A stretch of 64,000 nt of DNA, taken from contig OY804580.1 in the NCBI GenBank assembly GCA_963680875.1, forward strand, positions 112,161,534-112,225,533. The letters are read 5' to 3'. The notes below the pieces were generated by a model. The model had not been told where the DNA came from, did not search any database, and was given only the letters and a program-made list of their open reading frames with translations. A program made the translations under genes and the position numbers. Numbering within the stretch: the stretch's first letter is position 1; every line of letters begins with the position of its first letter. Shown here piece after piece: positions 1-14,900 of this stretch. Source of the stretch: Bathymodiolus brooksi (Eukaryota > Mollusca > Bivalvia > Mytilida > Modiolidae).

Positions 1-1055
1 ACACTAAATCGTTGTTTATTAAAAAACAATATTGCACTTTATACTTCATTACTTAACTAATGGTGATACGGTGCTATTTTGAGCGATATCTTTGTTACTA
101 AGAAAGAGACGTCAATTCATGTATCATGTCGGCTTTTATACATCTTTTATATCGTCTGCATATATGTAAATCAAATGAGATTGGACTGTTCACTGTTACG
201 TGTGATATTTAACATGTTTTATGGGACATCAACCCTAATAGAATGATGCTGTAATAAATCCAGAACAATCATGTGTTATGTAACCTGTTAAATTAACAGC
301 AATAAACAACGGCGGATTTATGATTAGACAATAAACTCGATTCCATCAGGAATGACAAATTACGAGCGAAATAATAAAAAGGGCGATAACCTACTAAAGT
401 TGAATCGCTTGAATATGAACGTACTTGATGAAGGTTATTTCAGAAAGGCGTATACCACACAATAATTTCATTTGATTTGAATATTTCAATCTGATTGGCT
501 AATCGGCCTGGATAAAATTTTGGTTATACTCGATAACCTGGGTTGGTATTGTGACGTCACCAACGTGTTCATCCGCCAACGACAAATTCAAATAGTCACA
601 TGAAATAATCGTAATCAAAATCGAGGAATCATTAAATTTTGTTGTAAAAATTAAATTATAAGGAATATTTGAAATTGTTGAACAGGTTATACTTGCATAA
701 CCTGGTTTGGGTCAGCTTACGCTTTTCATAAACTGCTTCGCGGTTTATTAATAGGGATGTTGCACAAATTGACATACCTACATTACTCGACGTACGTACG
801 CATGGGGATCGTTTATCGATAGTTTTTGATAAAGACGAGATTCGTCGTTTTATCGTTGCAATATACAATTCTGAAGTATATACTGAAACATATTATTGAT
901 AAAATACAATTTCAGTAACTCATGTTTAACAAAACATGATTTATCGATAGAAATAACTGAGGTGCACTCGTTTTGGGTAAGATGAAGCTCAAGATTTCCC
1001 GCCAATTATTTTACTTATCTCGACTTAAGTCTGTGACCTTGACCAAGACAATATA

Positions 1056-1143
1056 CAAATATAGCCTTCCATTGAGGTCAATACATGGATATTTATAGGT
1101 CTATAAATCCATGTATTGACCGAAATGGTAGGCTATAATTGTT
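1056..1143. repeat. Near-perfect inverted repeat (hairpin), arms about 40 bp
   Basis: The left arm (about 1056-1099) and right arm (about 1101-1143) are reverse complements with only a few mismatches and almost no loop. Both arms share the core ggtcaatacatgga and the outer piece tatagcc. This could be a fold-back element or the relic of a small palindromic MITE. No flanking duplication was recognised. Confidence 0.8.
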
Positions 1144-1189
1144 TTATCATTTTTCAATATTATCATTTAAATATCAAAACTTGAAATTT

Positions 1190-1500
1190 TATGAAAACTG
1201 AATTTTTTTTAAATTTTTGGAAAATTTTGAAATCTTATGGAAATTTTGATCTTTATTTTAATTTTTGAAATTTTGAAATTTTTTGATATTTTGAAATTTT
1301 GAAAAAAAAAATAAAATTTTGAACTTTAAATTATTTTTTCTTAAATTTTAGAAATTTGAAATTTTTTTGAAATTTTGAAATTTTATGAAAGTTTTGAATC
1401 CAAATTTTTTAAAATTTAGAATTTTTTTTTTTTTTTAGTTTTGAAATTTTATGAAATTTTATGAATTTTTTTAAATTTGTTGAAATTTTGGTAAACACAT
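1190..1500. repeat. Low-complexity AT-rich run with gaaatttt motifs
   Basis: This stretch is dominated by degenerate iterations of gaaattttg/ttatgaaa with homopolymer A and T runs. It is a simple-sequence region with no coding content. Confidence 0.8.
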
Positions 1501-4500
1501 TGTTAAATCGTGTATAGCACGGATGTTTCTAAAAATAAATTTGTATATTGCATGGGTGTTACTATTATTAGTAACGTCCATGCTATACCACTTTTTATAG
1601 AACGTCATGTTTCAGCCAATCAACGTTTCCAAATAATATACAAAAATGATAATTCTGTTTATTTATAGAATTTAAAACACCAAATCAGTCATTTGATACA
1701 GATACAAAACGCCCAACGAATTATGATATTTAATTTATTGATTTAGTTTGGAGGGATTGTAATTTTAAATATATTTTTATATGAAAAATCGGTTAATTTT
1801 ATTCAAATTAAAAAAGAAAAAAATATTTTTGGAAACTGGAGGGTCATATAATAAAATTTTTGCATCTTTCAGGTCACGATATTTTTTCTATAAAATTTGG
1901 GACCTTTTTTTATAAATAAAAAACATACCCCACTCTCTAAAGGTTAAATGGTCATTTCTTTAGTAAAAATTACGAAAATAGTAATATTGGGGTTTTTTCT
2001 GAGAAAGATAAGAGATAAGAATAAAGAGTCGTCAATTTATACACAAAATTCATGAATTATGGACATTTGTTTGGCCCTTTTGTAATTTACAAAACGTGGT
2101 TACTGTTCAAACGTGCAAATAAAATACATGTATTGCTTTTTATTGTACATTTTCATGTTCCAATTTTCATCAGCTTCAACCCCCGGACTACACACCAACC
2201 CTGCCATCCCAAGCAATGCAAGTGTGGACCCATTTGAGACTCCGCAGCCCATTATGCACCTCGCTAGATTTTTTTAATGTTCTGCATTTAAACCAGGGGC
2301 ATAGGAGTGCACACTCAGCACTTTGGTAAGTGGGTGGAAAAAGAAGGGGGGCAACACTACTTTACTTGTTATGCCAAAAATTTAATTAGCAACTAAATTT
2401 CAGCATAAAGGCAAAAAATGTTAAGTTACCAGCCTCTTTGTCTGTTTGTTTGTTTTTTAATTTGCGTGTTATTTTTGCAAGCATTTTATTTTTTTTTAAA
2501 TAAGTCGAAACTTTGACTTTTAACATTTTTTATGAGTGTTCCTAATATGCTTCCGTATCTCGTAGATTTCATTGCATTATCATTTTAAACAAACGATAAC
2601 GATAAAAAAAAATGTCACCATTTTAGATAGAACCTGACCATTTTGATTTTCTGGGAGCGGAATATAAACGATTACAACATCATGATGCCGTATTTGAACC
2701 TCATGCTACTTAAATTATGATTTACTTTTATATGAAAACAATTTGTGTCTAAGTGTAATGTTGGATAGTCTCTCATGTTTATTGACATCCATGTCCTTTC
2801 TTACTGCAAGCTGTTCATTTACTTTAATTTGTGTCTAAGTGTAATGTTGGATAGTCTCTCATGTTTATTGACATCCATGTCCTTTCTTACTGCAAGCTGT
2901 TCATTTACTTTAATTTGTGTCTAAGTGTAATGTTGGATAGTCTCTCATGTTTATTGACATCCATGTCCTTTCTTACTGCAAGCTGTTCCTTTACTTTAAT
3001 TTTTGTCTAAGTGTAATGTTGGATAGTCTCTTATGTTCATTTACATCCATGTCTTTCCTTACTACAAGCTGTTCCTTTACTTTAATTTGTGTCTAAGTGT
3101 AATGTTGGATAGTCTCTCATGTTCATTTACATCCATGTCCTTTCTTACTGCAAGCTGTTCCTTTACTTTAATTTTTGTCTAAGTGTAATGTTAGATAGTC
3201 TCTCATGTTCATTTACATCCATGTCTTTTCTTACTACAAGCTGTTCCTTTACTTTAATTTGTGTCTAAGTGTAATTTTAGATAGTCTCTCATGTTTATTT
3301 ACATCGATGTCTTTTCTTACTACAAGCTTTTCCTTTACTTTAATTTGTGTCTAAGTGTAATGTTGGATAGTCTCTCATGTTCATTTACATCCATGTCCTT
3401 TCTTACTGCAAGCTGTTCCTTTACTTTAATTTTTGTTTAAGTGTAATGTTAGATAGTCTCTCATGTTCATTTACATCCATGTCTTTTCTTACTACAAGCT
3501 GTTCCTTTACTTTAATTTTTGTCTAAGTGTAATGTTGAATAGTCTCTCATGTTCATTTACATCCATGTCTTTACTTACTACAAGCTGTTCCTTTACTTTA
3601 ATTTATGTCTAAGTGTAATGTTGGATAGTCTCTCATGTTCATTTACATCCATGTCCTTTCTTACTACAAGCTGTCCCTTTACTTTAATTTGTGTCTAAGT
3701 GTAATGTTGGATAGTCTCTCATGTTCATTTATATCCATGTCTTTTCTTACTACAAGCTGTTCCTTTACTTTAATTTGTGTCTAAGTGTAATGTTAGATAG
3801 TCTCTCATGTTTATTGACATCAATATCCTTTCTTACTGCAAGCTGTTTCTTTACTTTAATTTGTGTCTAAGTGTAATGATGGATAGTCTCTCATGTTTAT
3901 TGACACCCGTATCCTTTCTTACTACAACCTTTTCCTTTACTTTAATTTGTGTCTAAGTGTAATGTTGGATAGTCTCTCATGTTCATTTACATCCATACAC
4001 TTTCTTACTACAAGCTGTTCCTTTACTTTAATTTGTGTCTAAGTGTAATGTTAGATAGTCTCTCATGTTTATTGACATCAGTATCCTTTCTTACTGCAAG
4101 CTGTTTCTTTACTTTAATTTATGACTAAGTGTAATGTTAGATAGTCTCTCATGTTTATTGACATCCATGTCCTTTCTTACTACAAGCTGTTTCTTTACTT
4201 TAATTTGTGTCTAAGGGTAATATTGGATAGTCTCTCATGTTTATTGACATCCATATCCTTTCTTACTGCAAGCTGTTTCTTTACTTTAATTTGTGTCTAA
4301 GTGTAATATTGGATAGTTTCTCATGTTTATTGACATCCATAACCTCTCTTACTACAAGCTGTTTCTTTACTTTAATTTATGTCTAAGTGTAATGATGGAT
4401 AGTCTCTCATGTTTATTGACATCGTATCCTTTCTTACTACAAGCTGTTCCTTTACTTTAATTTGTGTCTAAGTGTAATGTTGGATAGTCTCTCATGTTCA

Positions 4501-7159
4501 TTTACATCCATGTCCTTTCTTACTACAAGCTGTTCCTTTACTTTAATTTGTGTCTAAGTGTAATGTTGGATAGTCTCTCATGTTTATTTACATCCATGTC
4601 CTTTCTTACTGCAAGCTGTTCCTTTACTTTAATTTGTGTCTAAGTGTAATGTTGAATAGTCTCTCATGTTCATTTACATCCATGTCTTTACTTACTACAA
4701 GCTGTTCATTTACTTTAATTTATGTCTAAGTGTAATGTTGGATAGTCTCTCATGTTCATTTACATCCATGTCCTTTCTTACTGCAAGCTGTTCCTTTACT
4801 TTAATTTTTGTCTAAGTGTAATGTTAGATAGTCTCTCATGTTCATTTACATCCATGTCTTTTCTTACTACAAGCTGTTCCTTTACTTTAATTTTTGTCTA
4901 AGTGTAATGTTGAATAGTCTCTTATGTTCATTTACATCCATGTCTTTACTTACTACAAGCTGTTCCTTTACTTTAATTTATGTCTAAGTGTAATGTTGGA
5001 TAGTCTCTCATGTTCATTTACATCCATGTCCTTTCTTACTACAAGCTGTTCCTTTACTTTAATTTGTGTCTAAGTGTAATGTTGGATAGTCTCTCATGTT
5101 CATTTATATCCATGTCTTTTCTTACTGCAAGCTGTTCCTTTACTTTAATTTGTGTCTAAGTGTAATGTTGAATAGTCCCTCATGTTCATTTACATCCATG
5201 TCTTTACTTACTACAAGCTGTTCCTTTACTTTAATTTGTGTCTAAGTGTAATGTTAGTTAGTCTCTCATGTTTATTGACATCAATATCCTTTCTTACTGC
5301 AAGCTGTTTCTTTACTTTAATTTGTGTCTAAGTGTAATGATGGATAGACTCTCATGTTTATTGACACCCGTATCCTTTCTTACTGCAAGCTTTTCCTTTA
5401 CTTTAATTTGTGTCTAAGTGTAATGTTGGATAGTCTCTCATGTTCATTTACATCCATACACTTTCTTACTACAAGCTGTTCCTTTACTTTAATTTGTGTC
5501 TAAGTGTAATGTTAGATAGTCTCTCATGTTTATTGACATCAGTATCCTTTCTTACTGCAAGCTGTTTCTTTACTTTAATTTATGACTAAGTGTAATGTTA
5601 GATAGTCTCTCATGTTTATTGACATCCATGTCCTTTCTTACTACAAGCTGTTTCTTTACTTTAATTTGTGTCTAAGGGTAAAATTGGATAGTCTCTCATG
5701 TTTATTGATATCCATATCCTTTCTTACTGCAAGCTGTTTCTTTACTTTAATTTGTGTCTAAGTGTAATATTGGATAGTCTCTCATGTTTATTGACATCCA
5801 TATCCTCTCTTACTACAAGCTGTTTCTTTACTTTAATTTCTGTCTAAGTGTAATATTGGATAGTCTCTCATGTTTATTGACATCCATATCCTTTCTTACT
5901 ACAAGCTGTTTCTTTACTTTAATTTGTGTCTACGGGTAATATTGGATAGTCTCTCATGTTTATTTACATCCATATCCATTCTTACTACAAGCTGTTTCTT
6001 TACTTTAATTTGTGTCTAAGTGTAATATTGGATAGTCTCTCATGTTTATTGACATCCATATCCTTTCTTACTACAAGCTGTTTCTTTACTTTAAGTTATG
6101 TCTAAGTGTAATGTTAGACAGTCTCTCATGTTCATTTATATGCAAAGCATTTCTTACTACAAGCTGTTCCTTTACTTTAATTTGTGTCTAAGTGTAATAT
6201 TGGATAGTCTCTCATGTTCATTTACATCCATGTCTTTTCTTACTACAAGCTGTTCCTTTACTTTAATTTGTGTCTAAGTGTAATGTTGGATAGTCTCTCA
6301 TGTTCATTTACATCCATGTCCTTTCTTACTTCAAGCTGTTCCTTTACTTTAATTTGTGTCTAAGTGTAATGTTGGATAGTCTCTCATGTTCATTTTCATC
6401 CATGTCTTTTCTTACTACAAGCTGTTCCTTTACTTTAACTTGTGTCTAAGTGTAATGTTAGATAGTCTCTCATGTTTATTTACATCGATGTCTTTCCTTA
6501 CTACAAGCTGTCCCTTTACTTTAATTTGTGTCTAAGTGTAATGTTGGATAGTCTCTCATGTTCATTTACATCCATGTCCTTTCTTACTGCAAGCTGTTCC
6601 TTTACTTTATTTTTGTCTAAGTGTAATGTTGGATAGTCTCTCATGTTCATTTACCTCCATGTCTTTTCTTACTACAAGCTGTTCCTTTACTTTAATTTGT
6701 GTCTAAGTGTAATGTTGAATAGTCTCTCGTGTTCATTTACATCCATGGCTTTATTTACTACAAGCTGTTCCTTTACTTTAATTTATGTCTAAGTGTAATG
6801 TTGGATAGTCTCTCATGTTCATTTACATCCATGTCCTTTCTTACTACAAGCTTTTCTTTTACTTTAATTTATGTCTAAGTGTAATGTTGGATAGTCTCTC
6901 ATATTCATTTACATCCATGTCCTTTCTTACTGCAAGCTGTTCCTTTACTTTAATTTGTGTCTAAGTGTAATGTTGAATAGTCTCTCATGTTCATTTACAT
7001 CCATGTCTTTACTTACTACAAGCTGTTCCTTTACTTTAATTTATGTCTAAGTGTAATGTTGGATAGTCTCTCATGTTCATTTACATCCATGTCCTTTCTT
7101 ACTACAAGCTGTTCCTTTACTTTAATTTGTGTCTAAGTGTAATGTTGGATAGTCTCTCA

Positions 7160-10100
7160 TATTCATTTACATCCATGTCTTTTCTTACTACAAGCTGTTC
7201 CTTTATTTTAATTTGTTTCTAAGTGGAATGTTGGATAGTCTCTCATGTTTATTGACATCAATATCCTTTCTTACTGCAAGCTGTTTCTTTACTTTAATTT
7301 GTGTCTAAGTGTAATGTTAGATAGTCTCTCATGTTTATTGACATCAATATCCTTTCTTACTGCAAGCTGTTTCTTTACTTTAATTTATGACTAAGTGTAA
7401 TGTTAGATAGTCTCTCATGTTTATTGACATCCATGTCCTTTCTTACTACAAGCTGTTCCTTTACTTTAATTTATGTCTAAGTGTAATGTTGGATAGTCTC
7501 TCATGTTCATTTACATCCATGTCCTTTCTTACTACAAGCTGTTCCTTTACTTTAATTTATGTCTAAGTGTAATGTTGGATAGTCTCTCATGTTCATTTAC
7601 ATCCATGTCCTTTCTTACTACAAGCTGTTCCTTTACTTTAATTTGTGTCTAAGTGTAGTGTTGGATAGTCTCTCATGTTCATTTACATCCATGTCTTTTC
7701 TTACTACAAGCTGTTCCTTTACTTTAATTTGTGTCTAAGTGTAATGATGGATAGTCTCTCATGTTTATTGACACCCGTATCCTTTCTTACTACAAGCTTT
7801 TCCTTTACTTTAATTTGTGTCTAAGTGTAATGTTGGATAGTCTCTCATGTTCATTTACATCCATACACTTTCTTACTACAAGCTGTTCCTTTACTTTAAT
7901 TTGTGTCTAAGTGTAATGTTAGATAATCTCTCATGTTTATTGACATCAGTATCCTTTCTTACTGCAAGCTGTTTCTTTACGTTAATTTATGACTAAGTGT
8001 AATGTTAGATAGTCTCTCATGTTTATTGACATCCATGTCCTTTCTTACTACAAGCTGTTTCTTTACTTTAATTTGTGTCTAAGGGTAATATTGGATAGTC
8101 TCTCATGTTTATTGACATCCATATCCTTTCTTACTGCAAGCTGTTTCTTTACTTTAATTTGTGTCTAAGTGTAATATTGGATAGTCTCTCATGTTTATTG
8201 ACATCCATATCCTCTCTTACTACAAGCTGTTTCTTTACTTTAATTTATGTCTAAGTGTAATGATGGATAGTCTCTCATGTTTATTGACATCGTATCCTTT
8301 CTTACTACAAGCTGTTCCTTTACTTTAATTTGTGTCTAAGTGTAATGTTGGATAGTCTCTCATGTTCATTTACATCCATGTCCTTTCTTACTACAAGCTG
8401 TTCCTTTACTTTAATTTGTGTCTAAGTGTAATGTTGGATAGTCTCTCATGTTCATTTACATCCATGTCCTTTCTTACTGCAAGCTGTTCCTTTACTTTAA
8501 TTTGTGTCTAAGTGTAATGTTGAATAGTCTCTCATGTTCATTTACATCCATGTCTTTACTTACTACAAGCTGTTCCTTTACTTTAATTTATGTCTAAGTG
8601 TAATGTTGGATAGTCTCTCATGTTCATTTACATCCATGTCCTTTCTTACTACAAGCTGTTCCTTTACTTTAATTTATGTCTAAGTGTAATGTTGGATAGT
8701 CTCTCATGTTCATTTACATCCATGTCCTTTCTTACTGCAAGCTGTTCCTTTACTTTAATTTGTGTCTAAGTGTAATGTTGAATAGTCTCTCATGTTCATT
8801 TACATCCATGTCTTTACTTACTACAAGCTGTTCCTTTACTTTAATTTATGTCTAAGTGTAATGTTGGATAGTCTCTCATGTTCATTTACATCCATGTCCT
8901 TTCTTACTACAAGCTGTTCCTTTACTTTAATTTGTGTCTAAGTGTAATGTTGGATAGTCTCTCATATTCATTTACATCCATGTCTTTTCTTACTACAAGC
9001 TGTTCCTTTATTTTAATTTGTTTCTAAGTGGAATGTTGGATAGTCTCTCATGTTTATTGACATCAATATCCTTTCTTACTGCAAGCTGTTTCTTTACTTT
9101 AATTTGTGTCTAAGTGTAATGTTAGATAGTCTCTCATGTTTATTGACATCAATATCCTTTCTTACTGCAAGCTGTTTCTTTACTTTAATTTATGACTAAG
9201 TGTAATGTTAGATAGTCTCTCATGTTTATTGACATCCATGTCCTTTCTTACTACAAGCTGTTCCTTTACTTTAATTTATGTCTAAGTGTAATGTTGGATA
9301 GTCTCTCATGTTCATTTACATCCACGTCCTTTCTTACTACAAGCTGTTCCTTTACTTTAATTTATGTCTAAGCGTAATGTTGGATAGTCTCTCATGTTCA
9401 TTTACATCCATGTCCTTTCTTACTGCAAGCTGTTCCTTTACTTTAATTTGTGTCTAAATGTAATGTTGAATAGTCTCTCATGTTCATTTACATCCATGTC
9501 TTTACTTACTACAAGCTGTTCCTTTACTTTAATTTATGTCTAAGTGTAATGTTGGATAGTCTCTCATGTTCATTTACATCCATGTCCTTTCTTACTACAA
9601 GCTGTTCCTTTACTTTAATTTGTGTCTAAGTGTAGTGTTGGATAGTCTCTCATGTTCATTTACATCCATGTCTTTTCTTACTACAAGCTGTTCCTTTACT
9701 TTAATTTGTGTCTAAGTGTAATGATGGATAGTCTCTCATGTTTATTGACACCCGTATCCTTTCTTACTACAAGCTTTTCCTTTACTTTAATTTGTGTCTA
9801 AGTGTAATGTTGGATAGTCTCTCATGTTCATTTACATCCATACACTTTCTTACTACAAGCTGTTCCTTTACTTTAATTTGTGTCTAAGTGTAATGTTAGA
9901 TAATCTCTCATGTTTATTGACATCAGTATCCTTTCTTACTGCAAGCTGTTTCTTTACGTTAATTTATGACTAAGTGTAATGTTAGATAGTCTCTCATGTT
10001 TATTGACATCCATGTCCTTTCTTACTACAAGCTGTTTCTTTACTTTAATTTGTGTCTAAGGGTAATATTGGATAGTCTCTCATGTTTATTGACATCCATA

Positions 10101-10760
10101 TCCTTTCTTACTGCAAGCTGTTTCTTTACTTTAATTTGTGTCTAAGTGTAATATTGGATAGTCTCTCATGTTTATTGACATCCATATCCTCTCTTACTAC
10201 AAGCTGTTTCTTTACTTTAATTTATGTCTAAGTGTAATGATGGATAGTCTCTCATGTTTATTGACATCGTATCCTTTCTTACTACAAGCTGTTCCTTTAC
10301 TTTAATTTGTGTCTAAGTGTAATGTTGGATAGTCTCTCATGTTCATTTACATCTATGTCCTTTCTTACTACAAGCTGTTCCTTTACTTTAATTTGTGTCT
10401 AAGTGTAATGTTGGATAGTCTCTCATGTTCATTTACATCCATGTCCTTTCTTACTGCAAGCTGTTCCTTTACTTTAATTTGTGTCTAAGTGTAATGTTGA
10501 ATAGTCTCTCATGTTCATTTACATCCATGTCTTTACTTACTACAAGCTGTTCCTTTACTTTAATTTATGTCTAAGTGTAATGTTGGATAGTCTCTCATGT
10601 TCATTTACATCCATGTCCTTTCTTACTACAAGCTGTTCCTTTACTTTAATTTGTGTCTAAGTGTAATGTTGGATAGTCTCTCATGTTCATTTACATCCAT
10701 GTCTTTTCTTACTACAAGCTGTTCCTTTATTTTAATTTGTTTCTAAGTGTAATGTTAGAT
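7160..10760. repeat. Higher-order duplication, period about 1.8-1.98 kb
   Basis: The rare monomer with aagtggaatg occurs at 7221 and again at 9026 (offset 1805, which is 21 units minus one base). The rare aagtgtagtg monomer occurs at 7651 and 9628 (offset 1977, which is 23 units minus one base). The same block was therefore copied, and two whole monomers were gained or lost inside one copy. A partial third copy seems to extend to about 10760. Confidence 0.75.
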
Positions 10761-11920
10761 AGTCTCTCATGTTTATTGACATCAATATCCTTTCTTACTG
10801 CAAGCTGTTTCTTTACTTTAATTTATGACTAAGTGTAATGTTAGATAGTCTCTCATGTTTATTGACATCCATGTCCTTTCTTACTACAAGCTGTTTCTTT
10901 ACTTTAATTTGTGTCTAAGTGTAATATTGGATAGTCTCTCATGTTTATTGACATCCATATCCTTTCTTACTGCAAGCTGCTTCTTTACTTTAATTTGTGT
11001 CTAAGTGTAATATTGGATAGTCTCTCATGTTTATTGACATCCATATCCTCTCTTACTACAAGCTGTTTCTTTACTTTAATTTATGTCTAAGTGTAATGAT
11101 GGATAGTCTCTCATGTTTATTGACATCCGTATCCTTTCTTACTACAAGCTTTTCCTTTACTTTAATTTGTGTCTAAGTGTAATGTTGGATAGTCTCTCAT
11201 GTTTATTTACATCCATACACTTTCTTACTACAAGCTGTTCCTTTACTTTAATGTGTGTCTAAGTGTAATGTTAGATAGTCTCTCATGTTTATTGACATCA
11301 ATATCCTTTCTTACTGCAAGCTGTTTCTTTACTTTAATTTATGACTAAGTGTAATGTTAGATAGTCTCTCATGTTTATTGACATCCATATCCTTTCTTAC
11401 TACAAGCTGTTTCTTTACTTTAATTTGTGTCTATGTGTAATATTGGATAGTCTCTCATGTTTATTGACATCCATATCCTTTCTTACTGCAAGCTGTTTCT
11501 TTACTTTAATGTGTGTCTAAGTGTAATATTGGATAGTCTCTCATGTTTATTGACATCCATATCCTCTCTTACTACAAGCTGTTTCTTTACTTTAATTTAT
11601 GTCTAAGTGTAATGATGGATAGTCTCTCATGTTTATTGACATCCGTATCCTGTCTTACTACAAGCTTTTCCTTTACTTTAATTTGTGTCTAAGTGTAATG
11701 TTGGATAGTCTCTCATGTTTATTTACATCCATACACTTTATTACTACAAGCTGTTCCTTTACTTTAATTTGTGTCTAAGTGTAATGTTAGATAGTCTCTC
11801 ATGTTCATTTATATACAAAGCATTTCTTACTACAAGCTGTTCCTTTACTTTAATTTGTGTCTAAGTGTAATATTGGATAGTCTCACATGTTTATTGACAT
11901 TCGTATCCTTTCTTACTACA

Positions 11921-14900
11921 AGCTTTTCCTTTACTTTAATGTGTGTCTAATGTTTATTTACATCCATGTCCTTTCTTACTACAAGCTGTTTCTTTACTTT
12001 AATTTCTGTCTAAGTGTAATATTGGATAGTCTCTCATGTTTATTGACATCTATATCCTTTCTTACTACAAGCTGTTTCTTTACTTTAATTTGTGTCTACG
12101 GGTAATATTAGATAGTCTCTCATGTTTATTTACATCCATATCCATTCTTACTACAAGCTGTTTCTTTACTTTAATTTGTGTCTAAGTGTAATATTGGATA
12201 GTCTCTCATGTTTATTGACATCCATATCCTTTCTTACTACAAGCTGTTTCTTTACTTTAAGTTATGTCTAAGTGTAATGTTAGATAGTCTCTCATGTTCA
12301 TTTATATGCAAAGCATTTCTTACTACAAGCTGTTCCTTTACTTTAATTTGTGTCTAAGTGTAATATTGGATAGTCTCTCATGTTCATTTACATCCATGTC
12401 TTTTCTTACTACAAGCTGTTCCTTTACTTTAATTTGTGTCTAAGTGTAATGTTGGATAGTCTCTCATGTTCATTTACATCCATGTCCTTTCTTACTTCAA
12501 GCTGTTCCTTTACTTTAATTTGTGTCTAAGTGTAATGTTGGATAGTCTCTCATGTTCATTTACATCCATGTCTTTTCTTACTACAAGCTGTTCCTTTACT
12601 TTAATTTGTGTCTAAGTGTAATGTTAGATAGTCTCTCATGTTTATTTACATCGATGTCTTTTCTTACTACAAGCTGTTCCTTTACTTTAATTTGTGTCTA
12701 AGTGTAATGTTGGATAGTCTCTCATGTTCATTTACATCCATGTCCTTTCTTACTGCAAGCTGTTCCTTTACTTTATTTTTGTCTAAGTGTAATGTTGGAT
12801 AGTCTCTCATGTTCATTTACCTCCATGTCTTTTCTTACTACAAGCTGTTCCTTTACTTTAATTTGTGTCTAAGTGTAATGTTGAATAGTCTCTCGTGTTC
12901 ATTTACATCCATGTCTTTACTTACTACAAGCTGTTCCTTTACTTTAATTTATGTCTAAGTGTAATGTTGGATAGTCTCTCATGTTCATTTACATCCATGT
13001 CCTTTCTTACTACAAGCTTTTCCTTTACTTTAATTTATGTCTAAGTGTAATGTTGGATAGACTCTCATGTTCATTTACATCCATGTCCTTTCTTACTGCA
13101 AGCTGTTCCTTTACTTTAATTTGTGTCTAAGTGTAATGTTGAATAGTCTCTCATGTTCATTTACATCCATGTCTTTACTTACTACAAGCTGTTCCTTTAC
13201 TTTAATTTATGTCTAAGTGTAATGTTGGATAGTCTCTCATGTTCATTTACATCCATGTCCTTTCTTACTACAAGCTGTTCATTTACTTTAATTTGTGTCT
13301 AAGTGTAATGTTGGATAGTCTCTCATATTCATTTACATCCATGTCTTTTCTTACTACAAGCTGTTCCTTTATTTTAATTTGTTTCTAAGTGTAATGTTGG
13401 ATAGTCTCTCATGTTTATTGACATCAATATCCTTTCTTACTGCAAGCTGTTTCTTTACTTTAATTTGTGTCTAAGTGTAATGTTAGATAGTCTCTCATGT
13501 TTATTGACATCAATATCCTTTCTTACTGCAAGCTGTTTCTTTACTTTAATTTATGACTAAGTGTAATGTTAGATAGTCTCTCATGTTTATTGACATCCAT
13601 GTCCTTTCTTTCTACAAGCTGTTCCTTTACTTTAATTTATGTCTAAGTGTAATGTTGGATAGTCTCTCATGTTCATTTACATCCATGTCCTTTCTTACTA
13701 CAAGCTGTTCCTTTACTTTAATTTATGTCTAAGTGTAATGTTGGATAGTCTCTCATGTTCATTTACATCCATGTCCTTTCTTACTGCAAGCTGTTCCTTT
13801 ACTTTAATTTGTGTCTAAGTGTAATGTTGAATAGTCTCTCATGTTCATTTACATCCATGTCTTTACTTACTACAAGCTGTTCCTTTACTTTAATTTATGT
13901 CTAAGTGTAATGTTGGATAGTCTCTCATGTTCATTTACATCCATGTCCTTTCTTACTACAAGCTTTTCCTTTACTTTAATGTGTGTCTAATGTTTATTTA
14001 CATCCATGTCCTTTCTTACTACAAGCTGTTTCTTTACTTTAATTTCTGTCTAAGTGTAATATTGGATAGTCTCTCATGTTTATTGACATCCATATCCTTT
14101 CTTACTACAAGCTGTTTCTTTACTTTAATTTGTGTCTACGGGTAATATTAGATAGTCTCTCATGTTTATTTACATCCATATCCATTCTTACTACAAGCTG
14201 TTTCTTTACTTTAATTTGTGTCTAAGTGTAATATTGGATAGTCTCTCATGTTTATTGACATCCATATCCTTTCTTACTACAAGCTGTTTCTTTACTTTAA
14301 GTTATGTCTAAGTGTAATGTTAGATAGTCTCTCATGTTCATTTATATGCAAAGCATTTCTTACTACAAGCTGTTCCTTTACTTTAATTTGTGTCTAAGTG
14401 TAATATTGGATAGTCTCTCATGTTCATTTACATCCATGTCTTTTCTTACTACAAGCTGTTCCTTTACTTTAATTTGTGTCTAAGTGTAATGTTGGATAGT
14501 CTCTCATGTTCATTTACATCCATGTCCTTTCTTACTTCAAGCTGTTCCTTTACTTTAATTTGTGTCTAAGTGTAATGATGGATAGTCTCTCATGTTCATT
14601 TACATCCATGTCTTTTCTTACTACAAGCTGTTCCTTTACTTTAATTTGTGTCTAAGTGTAATGTTAGATAGTCTCTCATGTTTATTTACATCGATGTCTT
14701 TTCTTACTACAAGCTGTTCCTTTACTTTAATTTGTGTCTAAGTGTAATGTTGGATAGTCTCTCATGTTCATTTACATCCATGTCCTTTCTTACTGCAAGC
14801 TGTTCCTTTACTTTATTTTTGTCTAAGTGTAATGTTGGATAGTCTCTCATGTTCATTTACCTCCATGTCTTTTCTTACTACAAGCTGTTCCTTTACTTTA

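Larger units (their letters stand above)
1..2740. other. AT-rich left flank, no gene recognised
   Basis: No reading frame here looks like a conserved protein. The open stretches (for example 656-868 minus and 2052-2237 plus) are short, AT-driven and lack recognisable domains. The stretch holds one strong inverted repeat near 1100 and a low-complexity AT run at 1190-1500, listed separately. The satellite starts abruptly at about 2741. Confidence 0.6.

Noticed and set aside
2052..2237. 61-codon plus-strand frame left of the satellite
   Set aside because: No domain, no splice or polyadenylation context, and composition typical of chance frames.
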